From positions 62,001 through 126,000 of the forward strand of contig DYLK01000005.1 in NCBI GenBank assembly GCA_020722065.1: DNA of 64,000 bases, in the 5' to 3' direction. Position numbers and translations under genes: made by a program. Below the pieces are notes generated by a model, which did no database searches, was not told where the DNA came from, and saw only the letters and a list, made by a program, of their open reading frames with translations. Below, one piece after another: positions 56,581 through 64,000 of the stretch; position 1 is the first letter of the stretch; each line of letters begins with the position of its first letter. The stretch is from Melioribacter roseus (GTDB lineage: Bacteria; Bacteroidota; Ignavibacteria; Ignavibacteriales; Melioribacteraceae).

Positions 56581-57150
56581 TTAACCTTGTCTTGTGCGGT
56601 AGGAATAAAAAATAGCAATAGCTAATATAGTTTTTGCAAAGCCCCAAACTGAGAAACCTAATGCTCCAATTGTAAATGAAGTCTTTAAATCTCCATTAAA
56701 GAAAAGTGATAAATAAAGTGAACCAAATATTAAAATCAACATTGTTCCGAAAAACATTGTTAATGAAATGGCTACTAAGTTTTTTGAATTTTGGATAAAC
56801 AATCCAACCAAAAATGCAACTATTGGAAAAGACCATAAATATCCACCAGTTAATCCAAATAATATTGGAAATCCGCCAGAAAAATTAGCGAAAACTGGAA
56901 TCCCAAATGCACCCATAAATAAATATGTTAATTGTGCAAGTCCTCCATTAATCGGACCTAAAAATGCTCCAGATAATAAAACAAGTAAAGTTTGCAAAGT
57001 AAATGGAACTGGTTGTGTTGGGATTGAAATTTGTGCAGAAATTGCTGTGAGTACGGAAAAAGAAATTACACGTACAAAATCGGAATTTTTAACAAAAGAA
57101 TAAAATTCGCTTAATTGGATATTTCGTAAGATTTGTTTTACTTGTAGCAT
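56581..57150 (-). CDS. bioY: Biotin transporter BioY (S component)
   Basis: Substrate-binding ECF transporter component, 189 residues with about six helices. AISAQISIPTQPVPFTLQTLLVLLSGAFLGP and GGFPILFGLTGGYLWSFP are the BioY signature. No EcfA or EcfT is nearby; BioY can work alone in some bacteria. The start is ATG 57150. The Hdr-like gene follows 27 bases downstream. Confidence 0.94.
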   Translation of the reverse strand: MLQVKQILRNIQLSEFYSFVKNSDFVRVISFSVLTAISAQISIPTQPVPFTLQTLLVLLSGAFLGPINGGLAQLTYLFMGAFGIPVFANFSGGFPILFGLTGGYLWSFPIVAFLVGLFIQNSKNLVAISLTMFFGTMLILIFGSLYLSLFFNGDLKTSFTIGALGFSVWGFAKTILAIAIFYSYRTRQG

Positions 57151-57224
57151 TTTTCACCAATAATTAAGATTTAACATAAAACTAATAAGCAAATATCTTT
57201 CTTTGCTTTGCAAAAGTCAAGCAT

Positions 57225-57986
57225 TCATTGGTGATTTATCAATTCAAAGTCTATTTTTTTTAACCAACCTTTTTTACCATCAACAAGTTTAATTTCAGAC
57301 CAATCGCTCAGGTTATCTACAATTAAAACTTTAAGTCCTTCGTGTATTACAAAAGTTGCTTTACTTTCATCATTTGGGGAAGATTTTACAGTTACTTCAC
57401 TATTTGTAATTATTGCGTAATTCTCGTTAGAAACTAAATCTACTTTGCTTACATAAAGTATTATAAAAAAAGCAATTAACAAGGTTGATGAGAATATTCC
57501 TAGTAAAGAAAGACGTTTACTAAATTCTGTTTGAAATCTGAATAAATAGATAAATGCGAACAATGTTAGTACAAAAAGTGAAAGTAAGAAAAGGATAGTA
57601 TTTACAGAGAAAAGAGAAATCAACCATTTCCAAAATGAGAACAAGAAAAAATCGGGGAGAACATCAATTCTATCCTGAATTCTACTATTTGCAATTTCTA
57701 AATTGTATTTAACATCTTCATTTTGAGTATCAAGCATAAAAGCACGTTCGAAATACAAAATTGCTTTTCCGTAAATTCCTTGTTTGAAATAAGAATTCCC
57801 TAAATTAAAGTACAATTCAAAACTTTCATAACCAGATTTTTCTATTTTTGAAAATAATTCAATTGCTGTCTGATAATCTTTTTTCATGTAGGCTGAATTT
57901 CCTTTTTGAAACCATTTTTGCAAATTTGTTTCTTGAGCAAAGGAAATAGTAACAAAAATCGAAAGAAAAATTAAAATCTTTTTCAT
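57225..57986 (-). CDS. batE: BatE-like TPR and SH3 protein
   Basis: A 253-residue membrane protein, last in the Bat operon. A signal peptide (MKKILIFLSIFVTISFAQ), TPR repeats (NLQKWFQKGNSAYMKKDYQTAIEL and FNLGNSYFKQGIYGKAILYFERA), two membrane helices near 122-170, and a C-terminal SH3-like domain (VTVKSSPNDESKATFVIHEGLKVLI ... GKKGWLKK). This matches BatE layout. Overlaps BatD by one base (TAATG). Confidence 0.88.
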   Translation of the reverse strand: MKKILIFLSIFVTISFAQETNLQKWFQKGNSAYMKKDYQTAIELFSKIEKSGYESFELYFNLGNSYFKQGIYGKAILYFERAFMLDTQNEDVKYNLEIANSRIQDRIDVLPDFFLFSFWKWLISLFSVNTILFLLSLFVLTLFAFIYLFRFQTEFSKRLSLLGIFSSTLLIAFFIILYVSKVDLVSNENYAIITNSEVTVKSSPNDESKATFVIHEGLKVLIVDNLSDWSEIKLVDGKKGWLKKIDFELINHQ

Positions 57987-59800
57987 TATTTGGTATCCTT
58001 TCTGAATTGTGCATCCAAATCAAGAATTAATTTCACGGAATTTTCATACAATTTGTTCATTTCATCATAATTCTGCTGCGAAATGGCAAATCGCATAAAT
58101 TCTGCATTTTCAATTATTCTTCTGAATTCTACAATCACTTCTTCAGTGAAATTCATATTTCTTAATTTATCTTCAACTTTCGAAATTGAAAAATCAGATT
58201 TTGGCATTTTCAGCTTAATTTCCAAATACTCATAAATTGATTCGGATAAATGGGCTAAAAATTCTGTGTAATTATTGTTTTGCAAAGATTTTTTTGCAGT
58301 TTCTAATCGTTTTCTAGCAGCTTTATCTGCTTTTTTGAAATTTATTAAATCAATATTTTCTAATTGAGCTTCTTCTTTCAATTTGTAGATTACAATTGCT
58401 ATAAATCCCAAAATTGATAATAAATTCCAAATTATAAAGAAAGTTGGAAGCAAATTAATTGGTTCTATTCGTTCAAAATCAGTTTGAGTTTTAATAAATC
58501 GTAAATCTTTATCTAAAAGCTGAATTTCTTCTTTTGTATAATTTGATAAACCATTTTGCGGAAAATTGCCAGAACCTTTTTTAATATGAATTTTAAACGG
58601 TCCAAATGTTTTTGTTATATATTTTCCAGAAGCGGGATTGAAGTAAGAGAATTGTATTGCATCGATTATTCTTTCACCTGAAGACCGCGAAATTAAAAGA
58701 TATTCTGCTGTTTTCTTTCCAGAAATTCTATCTCTTTTACTAATATTTTCTGTTGTTTTCGGGTCGTAAACTTCAAAACCATCAGGAATTTGCAACTTTG
58801 GCATTTCTGCTAAAACAATATTTCCACTGCCACTAAGTGATAAATTAATGGCTATTGGTTCATTTGCTTCGACTTCATTTTTAACTAAATTGGCAGAAAA
58901 GTCGAAATTCCCTACTGCACCAGAAAAACTTGATGGTTGTCCCGCAGGCAATTCCTTTGAGTTTATCATAATACTATTTGAAGCGACTTCCCTTTCAATT
59001 CTTTCAGTTCTATTAAAGAATGGGTCATTAAAAAAATCGTCAAACGAATTATTTCTTCTTGTTTGTCTTTTCTGAACGATAACTGGAATCTTCAACTTAA
59101 ATGGAGTGATTGTCAATTTTCCGCTTTTTGTTGGGAAAAGTGAAACTTTCTTGATTGTTGCAACTTGAAATCTTTCGCCATTATACATTTCATAATTCAA
59201 AGCCAAAGTAGATGGCATATCGAGTTCTTCTGTCCAAAAATCAGGATATTTTGGGAATTTTGAAACTTGTGGCGATGAAATACTTAATCTTGTGTAAAGT
59301 TTGTAAACAACAACAATTTCTTCGCCTTTATAAACATTAGTTTTTGAAGGAATTGCTCGAATAAACAAATTTTTACTAATATCTTCATCGGTAATTCCAC
59401 TCGAAGAAGATTCACTTTTAGATTCTTTACTAACTTTTATTTTTAATTTCTTTGTTCGTAAAACTTGTCCTTTATAATTTATCGAACTTTCCGAAATCTG
59501 ATATTCGCCCATTTTTTTTGCCACAAGAATAAAAGAATAAGTTAGTGACGAAGACATATTTCCATTTATAATTTGGATACTTGATGAACGATTTGGACCA
59601 CTTAAAATTGTTAATCCGCCAAAATCTGGTTGTCTGAAATCCTTTAAACTTTGCGAATCGCCACCTTCGAATGTAAATGATACTTCAAATCTTTCATTTT
59701 GTGCAACGACTGATTTTTCTGTCGAAGCTTCAAAAGTTTGAGCCCAATTGACAGAAAATAGTAATAAATATATTAAAAATAGTAATTTCAGAGTTTTCAT
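57986..59800 (-). CDS. batD: BatD-like oxygen-tolerance/secretion protein
   Basis: A 604-residue exported membrane protein. Signal peptide MKTLKLLFLIYLLLFSVNWAQ, then beta-rich domains (EVSFTFEGGDSQSL..., GLTILSGPNRSSS, NEPIAINLSLSGSGNIVLAEMPKL), a membrane helix near 455-475 (PTFFIIWNLLSILGFIAIVIY) and a C-terminal helical domain. The LSGSGNI motif is common in BatD. The Bat set was named for B. fragilis aerotolerance; its actual mechanism is not established. Confidence 0.9.
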   Translation of the reverse strand: MKTLKLLFLIYLLLFSVNWAQTFEASTEKSVVAQNERFEVSFTFEGGDSQSLKDFRQPDFGGLTILSGPNRSSSIQIINGNMSSSLTYSFILVAKKMGEYQISESSINYKGQVLRTKKLKIKVSKESKSESSSSGITDEDISKNLFIRAIPSKTNVYKGEEIVVVYKLYTRLSISSPQVSKFPKYPDFWTEELDMPSTLALNYEMYNGERFQVATIKKVSLFPTKSGKLTITPFKLKIPVIVQKRQTRRNNSFDDFFNDPFFNRTERIEREVASNSIMINSKELPAGQPSSFSGAVGNFDFSANLVKNEVEANEPIAINLSLSGSGNIVLAEMPKLQIPDGFEVYDPKTTENISKRDRISGKKTAEYLLISRSSGERIIDAIQFSYFNPASGKYITKTFGPFKIHIKKGSGNFPQNGLSNYTKEEIQLLDKDLRFIKTQTDFERIEPINLLPTFFIIWNLLSILGFIAIVIYKLKEEAQLENIDLINFKKADKAARKRLETAKKSLQNNNYTEFLAHLSESIYEYLEIKLKMPKSDFSISKVEDKLRNMNFTEEVIVEFRRIIENAEFMRFAISQQNYDEMNKLYENSVKLILDLDAQFRKDTK

Positions 59801-59803
59801 CTT

Positions 59804-60571
59804 TTACCAATCTTTTTCGGTTTGAATAGGTTTTCCTACTTTCTTACGTAATTTCTTTTGCAAATCTTTTTCGTTGTTTTTTAATGCTGATAAAATTTGT
59901 TCTGCTTGCTTTTTATTTATCTGATTTTTCTGGTTCTGCTGTTCATTTTGTTTATCATTTTGCTTGTTTTTATCGTTATCATTTTGGTTTTGGTCGTTTT
60001 TCTTGTCTTTATCTTGATTTTTATCTTTGTTCTTATCGTTCTGATTTTGCTTATTATCTTGATTTTTATCTTTATTATCTTTGTTCTGATTCTTATCGTT
60101 CTTGTTTTGCTGATTATCTTTATTTTTCTTAATCTGCTTCAAAGCATAAGAAAGATTGTACTTTGTTTCCTCATCATGTGGATTTTCTTTCAAAGCTGAA
60201 ATATATGATTTTACTGCATCTTCATATTTTTGATTTTGTGCTGCGATATTTCCCATATTGTGCAGTACCATACTTTTTTGTTCACCTGTTTTTGCTAAAG
60301 AAAGAGCTTTTTGATATGATTTTATAGCTTCATCGTATTCCTTTTTCTTGTAATGAGCATCACCAAGATTGAAATATCCTTCAAACAAACTGCCATCTTC
60401 GTTAATTGCTTTTTTGAATTTAATTTCAGAATTGTTAAAATCGTTTTTGTTATAAGAATCTATTCCATCGTTTATCAAACTTCTTTTTGATTGGGCATAA
60501 TTCCCCGAAAACAGCAATATTAATCCAAAAAGCAATATTTTTATATTAATTCTTTTCATTTTCATCATCAA
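59804..60571 (-). CDS. batC: BatC-like TPR protein with Lys/Asn/Gln/Asp-rich tail
   Basis: A 255-residue protein. Signal peptide (INIKILLFGLILLFSGNYAQ), three TPRs about 35-145 (FEGYFNLGDAHYKKKEYDEAI, VLHNMGNIAAQNQKYEDAV, HDEETKYNLSYALKQI), then a ~75-residue stretch of Lys, Asn, Gln and Asp only, then a KLRKKVGKPIQTEKDW tail. The low-complexity linker is unusually long. Translation starts inside the end of BatB. The role is presumably protein-protein scaffold in the Bat complex. Confidence 0.88.
   Translation of the reverse strand: MMMKMKRINIKILLFGLILLFSGNYAQSKRSLINDGIDSYNKNDFNNSEIKFKKAINEDGSLFEGYFNLGDAHYKKKEYDEAIKSYQKALSLAKTGEQKSMVLHNMGNIAAQNQKYEDAVKSYISALKENPHDEETKYNLSYALKQIKKNKDNQQNKNDKNQNKDNKDKNQDNKQNQNDKNKDKNQDKDKKNDQNQNDNDKNKQNDKQNEQQNQKNQINKKQAEQILSALKNNEKDLQKKLRKKVGKPIQTEKDW
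59935..60135. repeat. Low-complexity imperfect tandem repeats inside batC
   Basis: Runs of TTTTTATCTTTGTTCTTATC-like units repeat imperfectly on the plus strand, encoding Lys/Asn/Gln/Asp repeats on the minus strand. The opposite strand is open in two frames as a result. Confidence 0.75.
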
Positions 60572-61586
60572 TTTTTTGAAGAAACTTGAATTTTTTGGAA
60601 GTTAAAACTAACTCGGCAATCAACAATAACAAAGCTGGGAAAAGCATAAGGTAAAATCTGTCTTCATAATCTGTAATTTGTTTTGTCCCAAATTCTTTTC
60701 TTTCAATTCCCATTAAATCAGCATAAATTTCTTCTAATTCGTTTTCACCAGTTTGGCCACTATAAAATTTTCCATCAGTTTTTGTGGAAATATCAACAAG
60801 AGTTGATTCATCCAATTTTGTCATTACTATTTCGCCGTTATTATCTTCTTTGAAACCAACATTATTCCCAGAATTATCCAAAATTGGAATTGGAACTCCA
60901 TCTTTTGAACCAAGTCCAATCGAATAAATTGGCACATTTTTGTCATTTGCAATTGAAATTGCTGATTCAATATCACCTTCATGATCTTCACCATCAGTAA
61001 TCATTATAATTGCTTTCTTTGTTGGTGATTCTTTTTTGAATGAGTTCAAAGCCAAATTTATTGCTTCGCCAATATTTGTGCCTTGTTGTGGAACTGAATT
61101 AAAATCAACTGCGGAAAGGAATAAATTTGCAGCTGAATAATCTGTTGTTAAAGGAAATTGGACGTAAGCTCTTCCAGCAAAAATGATTAATCCAATTCTA
61201 TCGCCTTGCAATTTTGAAATTAGATTTTGTATATCAAATTTTGCTTTTTCTAACCGATTTGGACGAATATCTTCGGCTGCCATACTGTTTGAAACATCAA
61301 GTAAAATGTAAACATCAATTCCAACTTGTTTTACTTCTTCGATTTTCGTTCCAATTTGTGGATTTGCAATTGCAAGAATTAAAAATAGAAATGAAAAAAA
61401 CATTAAACCACTTTTCAAAAAGTATTTTAATCTACTTTTAGCTGGTGAAAGTGATTTCAATATTTTTTCATCAGCAAAGTTCTTCATCAGTTTTTTTCGA
61501 ATGATAAAATCGTAGTAAATTGCTATCACAAAAGGAATTAGCAATAGAAGTAGGTATAAATATTCGGGATTTGCAAATCTTAACAT
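60546..61586 (-). CDS. batB: BatB-like von Willebrand factor A protein
   Basis: A 346-residue membrane protein with helices near 8-27 and 58-75, a VWA domain, and a C-terminal helix. The MIDAS motif DVSNS is at 97-101 (VYILLDVSNSMAAED), with TTDYSAANLFL and ITDGEDHEGD completing the metal site. PNRLEKAKFDI and FAGRAYVQFPLT are BatB-type. Overlaps BatA by one base (TAATG) and BatC by up to 26 bases. Confidence 0.93.
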   Translation of the reverse strand: MLRFANPEYLYLLLLLIPFVIAIYYDFIIRKKLMKNFADEKILKSLSPAKSRLKYFLKSGLMFFSFLFLILAIANPQIGTKIEEVKQVGIDVYILLDVSNSMAAEDIRPNRLEKAKFDIQNLISKLQGDRIGLIIFAGRAYVQFPLTTDYSAANLFLSAVDFNSVPQQGTNIGEAINLALNSFKKESPTKKAIIMITDGEDHEGDIESAISIANDKNVPIYSIGLGSKDGVPIPILDNSGNNVGFKEDNNGEIVMTKLDESTLVDISTKTDGKFYSGQTGENELEEIYADLMGIERKEFGTKQITDYEDRFYLMLFPALLLLIAELVLTSKKFKFLQKIDDENEKN

Positions 61587-62584
61587 TATGGATTTACTCT
61601 CAAATAAAATTTTTGTAACAAAAACTCAAACAAAAGAAGAATTAGTGCTAATTCGGCAAAAATGTAGAATTTTTCGCTTGCATTTCTATATGAAACGATG
61701 TCGATTTTACTTCGCTCTAATTTATCAATTTCTTTATAGATTTCTTCCAATTTACGGTTGTTTGTTGCTCGGAAATATTTCCCATTAGTTATTCCAGCAA
61801 TTGTTGATAAAACTTGTTCATCTATTTCAACTGGAACTTGTTGATACTGAATTCCAAAAGGAGTTTGCACAGGATATGGTGCCGTTCCGCGAGTTCCCAA
61901 ACCGATTGTATAAATTCGTATTCCGAATTCTTTTGCAATTTGAGCTGCTGTAATTGGGTCAACTTCGCCACTATTATTTACACCGTCAGTGAGTAAAATC
62001 AGAACTTTACTTTTCGATTTAGAATCTTTTAATCTATTTACACCATTTGCAATTGCTGAGCCAATAGCAGTTCCATCTTCAAGCATTCCACTTTGAACAT
62101 CTCTCAAAAGTCCCAAAAGGACAGAATAATCGATTGTTAACGGACATTGAGTAAAACTTTCGCGGGAGAATATCACAAGTCCGATTCTGTCATTTTTCCT
62201 TTCTGCAATAAATTCACCAATAACATTTTTAGCGGCTTCCAATCTGTTCGGTTTCAAATCTTCTGCTAACATACTTCCTGAAATATCAAGCAACATCGAA
62301 ATGTCGATTCCTTCTGAATTAACCGTTTCCCCGCTCGAAAATTTCTGAGGTCGCGATAAAGCAATAAATATTAAACTAATTGCTAAAATTCTTAAAATAA
62401 AAGGAAGATGAATAAATTTTTCTTTAAATGTTGGTTTTAACTCAGAAAAAACGCTTGTTAATTGCGAAAATGCAATTGTAGGCTCTAATTTTCTTAACTT
62501 TTTAATGTAGAGGAAAATTAAAATTCCGACAACAAACGGAAGAATTATCAAAAATATTGGAAAAGCAAAAGTTAGTCCAAACAT
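61586..62584 (-). CDS. batA: BatA-like von Willebrand factor A protein
   Basis: A 332-residue paralogue of BatB. Helices near 8-27 and 60-77, VWA MIDAS DISGS at 100-104 (ISMLLDISGSMLAED), LTIDYSVLLGLL and LTDGVNNSGEVDP. The C-terminal helix AELALILLLFEFLL anchors it. All metal-ligand positions are present. It overlaps both neighbours by one base. In the known order DUF58-BatA-BatB-BatC-BatD-BatE. Confidence 0.94.
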   Translation of the reverse strand: MFGLTFAFPIFLIILPFVVGILIFLYIKKLRKLEPTIAFSQLTSVFSELKPTFKEKFIHLPFILRILAISLIFIALSRPQKFSSGETVNSEGIDISMLLDISGSMLAEDLKPNRLEAAKNVIGEFIAERKNDRIGLVIFSRESFTQCPLTIDYSVLLGLLRDVQSGMLEDGTAIGSAIANGVNRLKDSKSKSKVLILLTDGVNNSGEVDPITAAQIAKEFGIRIYTIGLGTRGTAPYPVQTPFGIQYQQVPVEIDEQVLSTIAGITNGKYFRATNNRKLEEIYKEIDKLERSKIDIVSYRNASEKFYIFAELALILLLFEFLLQKFYLRVNP

Positions 62585-63504
62585 TATTTTACTTCTCCGA
62601 TTTCAATTTCTTTTGGTTTCAGATTTTCAATTATTTCGAAAGCTTGCTTAGTCATAGTTTCATTTATATAAGGCAAAGGCTGAAATTTTGCAAATTTCAC
62701 CATATCGGCGTTGCTCAAAAATTCTGTAATTATTTTAATTTGTTCTGAATTTAGATTTCTATTTTCTAATTCTCGAATTGTTTCTTGCGATGTTATTTCT
62801 AACGAATTGAACTTAAATTCGGCTTCAAAATATTCTCGTATTATTTCTGTAATTTCGCTATGGAATTCTTTTATCTTTCCATTTTGCCATAATCTTTTGG
62901 CAACAAGCTCATTTAACTTATTAATTGCAATCTGAAATGGAGGCAGAATAATTATCTTTTCCGCTTCTACTTTCTCTTTTTTTAAATACTTTTTCCAAAC
63001 AAAGTATCCAATCAGAGATAGAATTGCAATTACAAAAACCCAAATAAAAATTGTTAATAAATCTAATGGCAAAGCAATTGGAGGTTTTACATCTTTAATT
63101 TCTTTTGATAAATCTACTTGTACAGCATTTACGATAATTCGCAATGGATTTGTCTTTAATTCAGCAATTCTCTCGTGTTTTTGATTGTAAATTATTACAG
63201 GGATTGGTTTTAAGTAAGTATCAATTGAATCGTAACCAGCAATATAAAAATGATAAGTTTCCTTTTTTCTGCCATTTTCAATAGATTTTTCAACATTTCC
63301 CTTTTTAACTAAAACAAGCGGCGAAAGACTATCGGCAAACTCTGGAATTTCAGTTATTGATTTTTCGGGTGAAGTGATTTCTATTTTGAAATCGATGAAA
63401 TCACCAATTTTATATTTTGTGGAATCGGTTTTTGCCGAAACAGTAATATTCTGAGCTTGCAGAAAAAAAGGAACTAAAAATAAAATCGCAAAATACTTTT
63501 TCAT
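62584..63504 (-). CDS. DUF4381-like membrane protein of the Bat operon
   Basis: A ~306-residue protein with a signal peptide (MKKYFAILFLVPFFLQAQ), a beta-rich periplasmic part to about 140, a membrane helix near 150-175 and a cytosolic helical domain (ITEIIREYFEAEFKFNSLEITSQETI). The 'eiI.eYle.rF...a.e.TtqE' region matches DUF4381-type proteins found between DUF58 and BatA genes. I start at ATG 63504, which overlaps the DUF58 stop (TGATG); a TTG precedes it. Precise role unknown. Confidence 0.8.
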   Translation of the reverse strand: MKKYFAILFLVPFFLQAQNITVSAKTDSTKYKIGDFIDFKIEITSPEKSITEIPEFADSLSPLVLVKKGNVEKSIENGRKKETYHFYIAGYDSIDTYLKPIPVIIYNQKHERIAELKTNPLRIIVNAVQVDLSKEIKDVKPPIALPLDLLTIFIWVFVIAILSLIGYFVWKKYLKKEKVEAEKIIILPPFQIAINKLNELVAKRLWQNGKIKEFHSEITEIIREYFEAEFKFNSLEITSQETIRELENRNLNSEQIKIITEFLSNADMVKFAKFQPLPYINETMTKQAFEIIENLKPKEIEIGEVK

Positions 63505-64000
63505 CAAATCTGTGCTTCTCTTTTCTTGAAAAATTTAACTAATGGTGGAATGTAAGATTCATTTGTTTGAATTTTGATGGAATCAATTCCGCCTAACTTG
63601 AAAATTCGGTTAATCTCATTTTCTCTTTTTAGATTCTTCTCAAAAATAAATTTCTGAACAAAATCATCTGATAAATCAATAAATCTTGTTTGATTAGTTT
63701 CTAAATCTAAGAATTTCACTAAGCCAATTTTTGGCAAATCTTTTTCGCGAATATCTTCAAGAATAATTCCCACCAAATCGTGTTTTCTTGCCACAATTTT
63801 AATGATTTTCTCATAATCTTTTGCAATAAAATCAGAAATAAGGAAGGAAATACTGCGTTTTTTAATTGTTGAATTAAAATATTCTAATGCTAACTTGATA
63901 TCAGTTTTATTCCCTTCTGGTTTATAAGATAGAATTTCTCGGATAATTCTTAAAACGTGCGAACGACCTTTTTTGGGCGGGACAAATTTCTCAATTCTAT
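63504..64000 (-). CDS. DUF58 protein, truncated by the window edge
   Basis: The C-terminal ~165 residues of a DUF58 protein; the frame stays open to the right edge. The visible motifs HVLRIIREILSYKPEGNKTD, LALEYFNSTIKKRSISFLIS and the following KHDLVGIILEDIREKD are characteristic. DUF58 proteins often follow a MoxR AAA+ ATPase, which should lie just beyond 64000. It is the first visible gene of the Bat operon and overlaps the DUF4381-like gene. Confidence 0.9.
   Translation of the reverse strand, partial: RIEKFVPPKKGRSHVLRIIREILSYKPEGNKTDIKLALEYFNSTIKKRSISFLISDFIAKDYEKIIKIVARKHDLVGIILEDIREKDLPKIGLVKFLDLETNQTRFIDLSDDFVQKFIFEKNLKRENEINRIFKLGGIDSIKIQTNESYIPPLVKFFKKREAQI

Noticed and set aside
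59884-60199. Two hydrophobic plus-strand ORFs opposite batC
   Set aside because: They mirror the Lys/Asn/Gln/Asp repeat of BatC, whose antisense codons read as Leu, Ile, Val and Phe. BatC has the TPRs, signal peptide and operon position; the antisense frames have no ribosome-binding site and no recognisable domain.

Overview
This is a compact, AT-rich stretch of chromosome from a Gram-negative bacterium, most likely the Ignavibacteria/Kapabacteria-Chlorobi side of the Bacteroidota group. The evidence is an LpxH lipid A hydrolase, a secreted nuclease ending in a type IX-secretion sorting domain with a YPNPFNP motif, a MoxR/Bat-type operon, a YbeY with the Bacteroidota-type third metal ligand, an atpDC pair away from the rest of ATP synthase, an nuo cluster lacking nuoEFG, and a promoter before atpD that fits the Bacteroidota consensus (TTG then TAnnTTTG). 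The species cannot be named from the sequence alone. Genes are packed tightly, many start and stop codons overlap (ATGA, TAATG), and TTG starts are common. There is no rRNA, tRNA, CRISPR array, prophage or transposase.

Layout. 1-2962: cell-surface genes (DUF2279 fragment, glycosyltransferase, Wzi-like outer-membrane protein). 3027-7619: a plus-strand housekeeping run (gamma-carbonic anhydrase-like protein, metallo-hydrolase, YbeY, Smg-like, Xer recombinase, HPF, HPr kinase). 7678-13414: LytM peptidase, DUF2795, DNA polymerase III delta', PSP1 protein, then a 3-hydroxyacyl-CoA dehydrogenase/SCP2-type thiolase pair. 13611-15430 (minus): atpD-atpC. 15554-23458: S9 peptidase, arginine deiminase, glgC (minus), lpxH and PBP1A. 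23499-30464 (minus): a tight operon for folate (folP), c-di-AMP (cdaA), a glycosyltransferase, an MBL hydrolase, parA-parB, DUF5683 and a zinc-ribbon membrane protein, preceded by a PASTA protein. 30577-33415: a POT peptide transporter, a repeat-filled intergenic region, and lipA. 33701-44345: nuoABCDHIJKLMN plus a small unknown gene. 44422-49982: T9SS nuclease, nth, TonB-C protein, poly-HAMP chemoreceptor, SDR. 49979-57150 (minus): apt, PAP2-like protein, dusB, MFS pump, CapA-like protein, histone H1-like protein, fused Hdr-like iron-sulfur protein, bioY. 57225-64000 (minus): BatE, D, C, B, A, a DUF4381-like gene and a truncated DUF58 gene.

How it fits together. The ATP synthase catalytic subunits, the NADH-module-free complex I and the Hdr-like membrane iron-sulfur protein point to respiratory energy conservation with an electron donor to complex I that cannot be identified here. 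PBP1A, LytM peptidase, PASTA protein, LpxH, Wzi-like protein and the Bat operon serve the envelope. Most of the window is conserved core genome. The most unusual items are a terminator hairpin lying on the start of the capA-like gene, a roughly 350-bp intergenic stretch made of several different repeat-like motifs, the EFG-less nuo operon with its unknown last gene, and the parAB/cdaA operon. I found no clear new defence or biosynthetic system.
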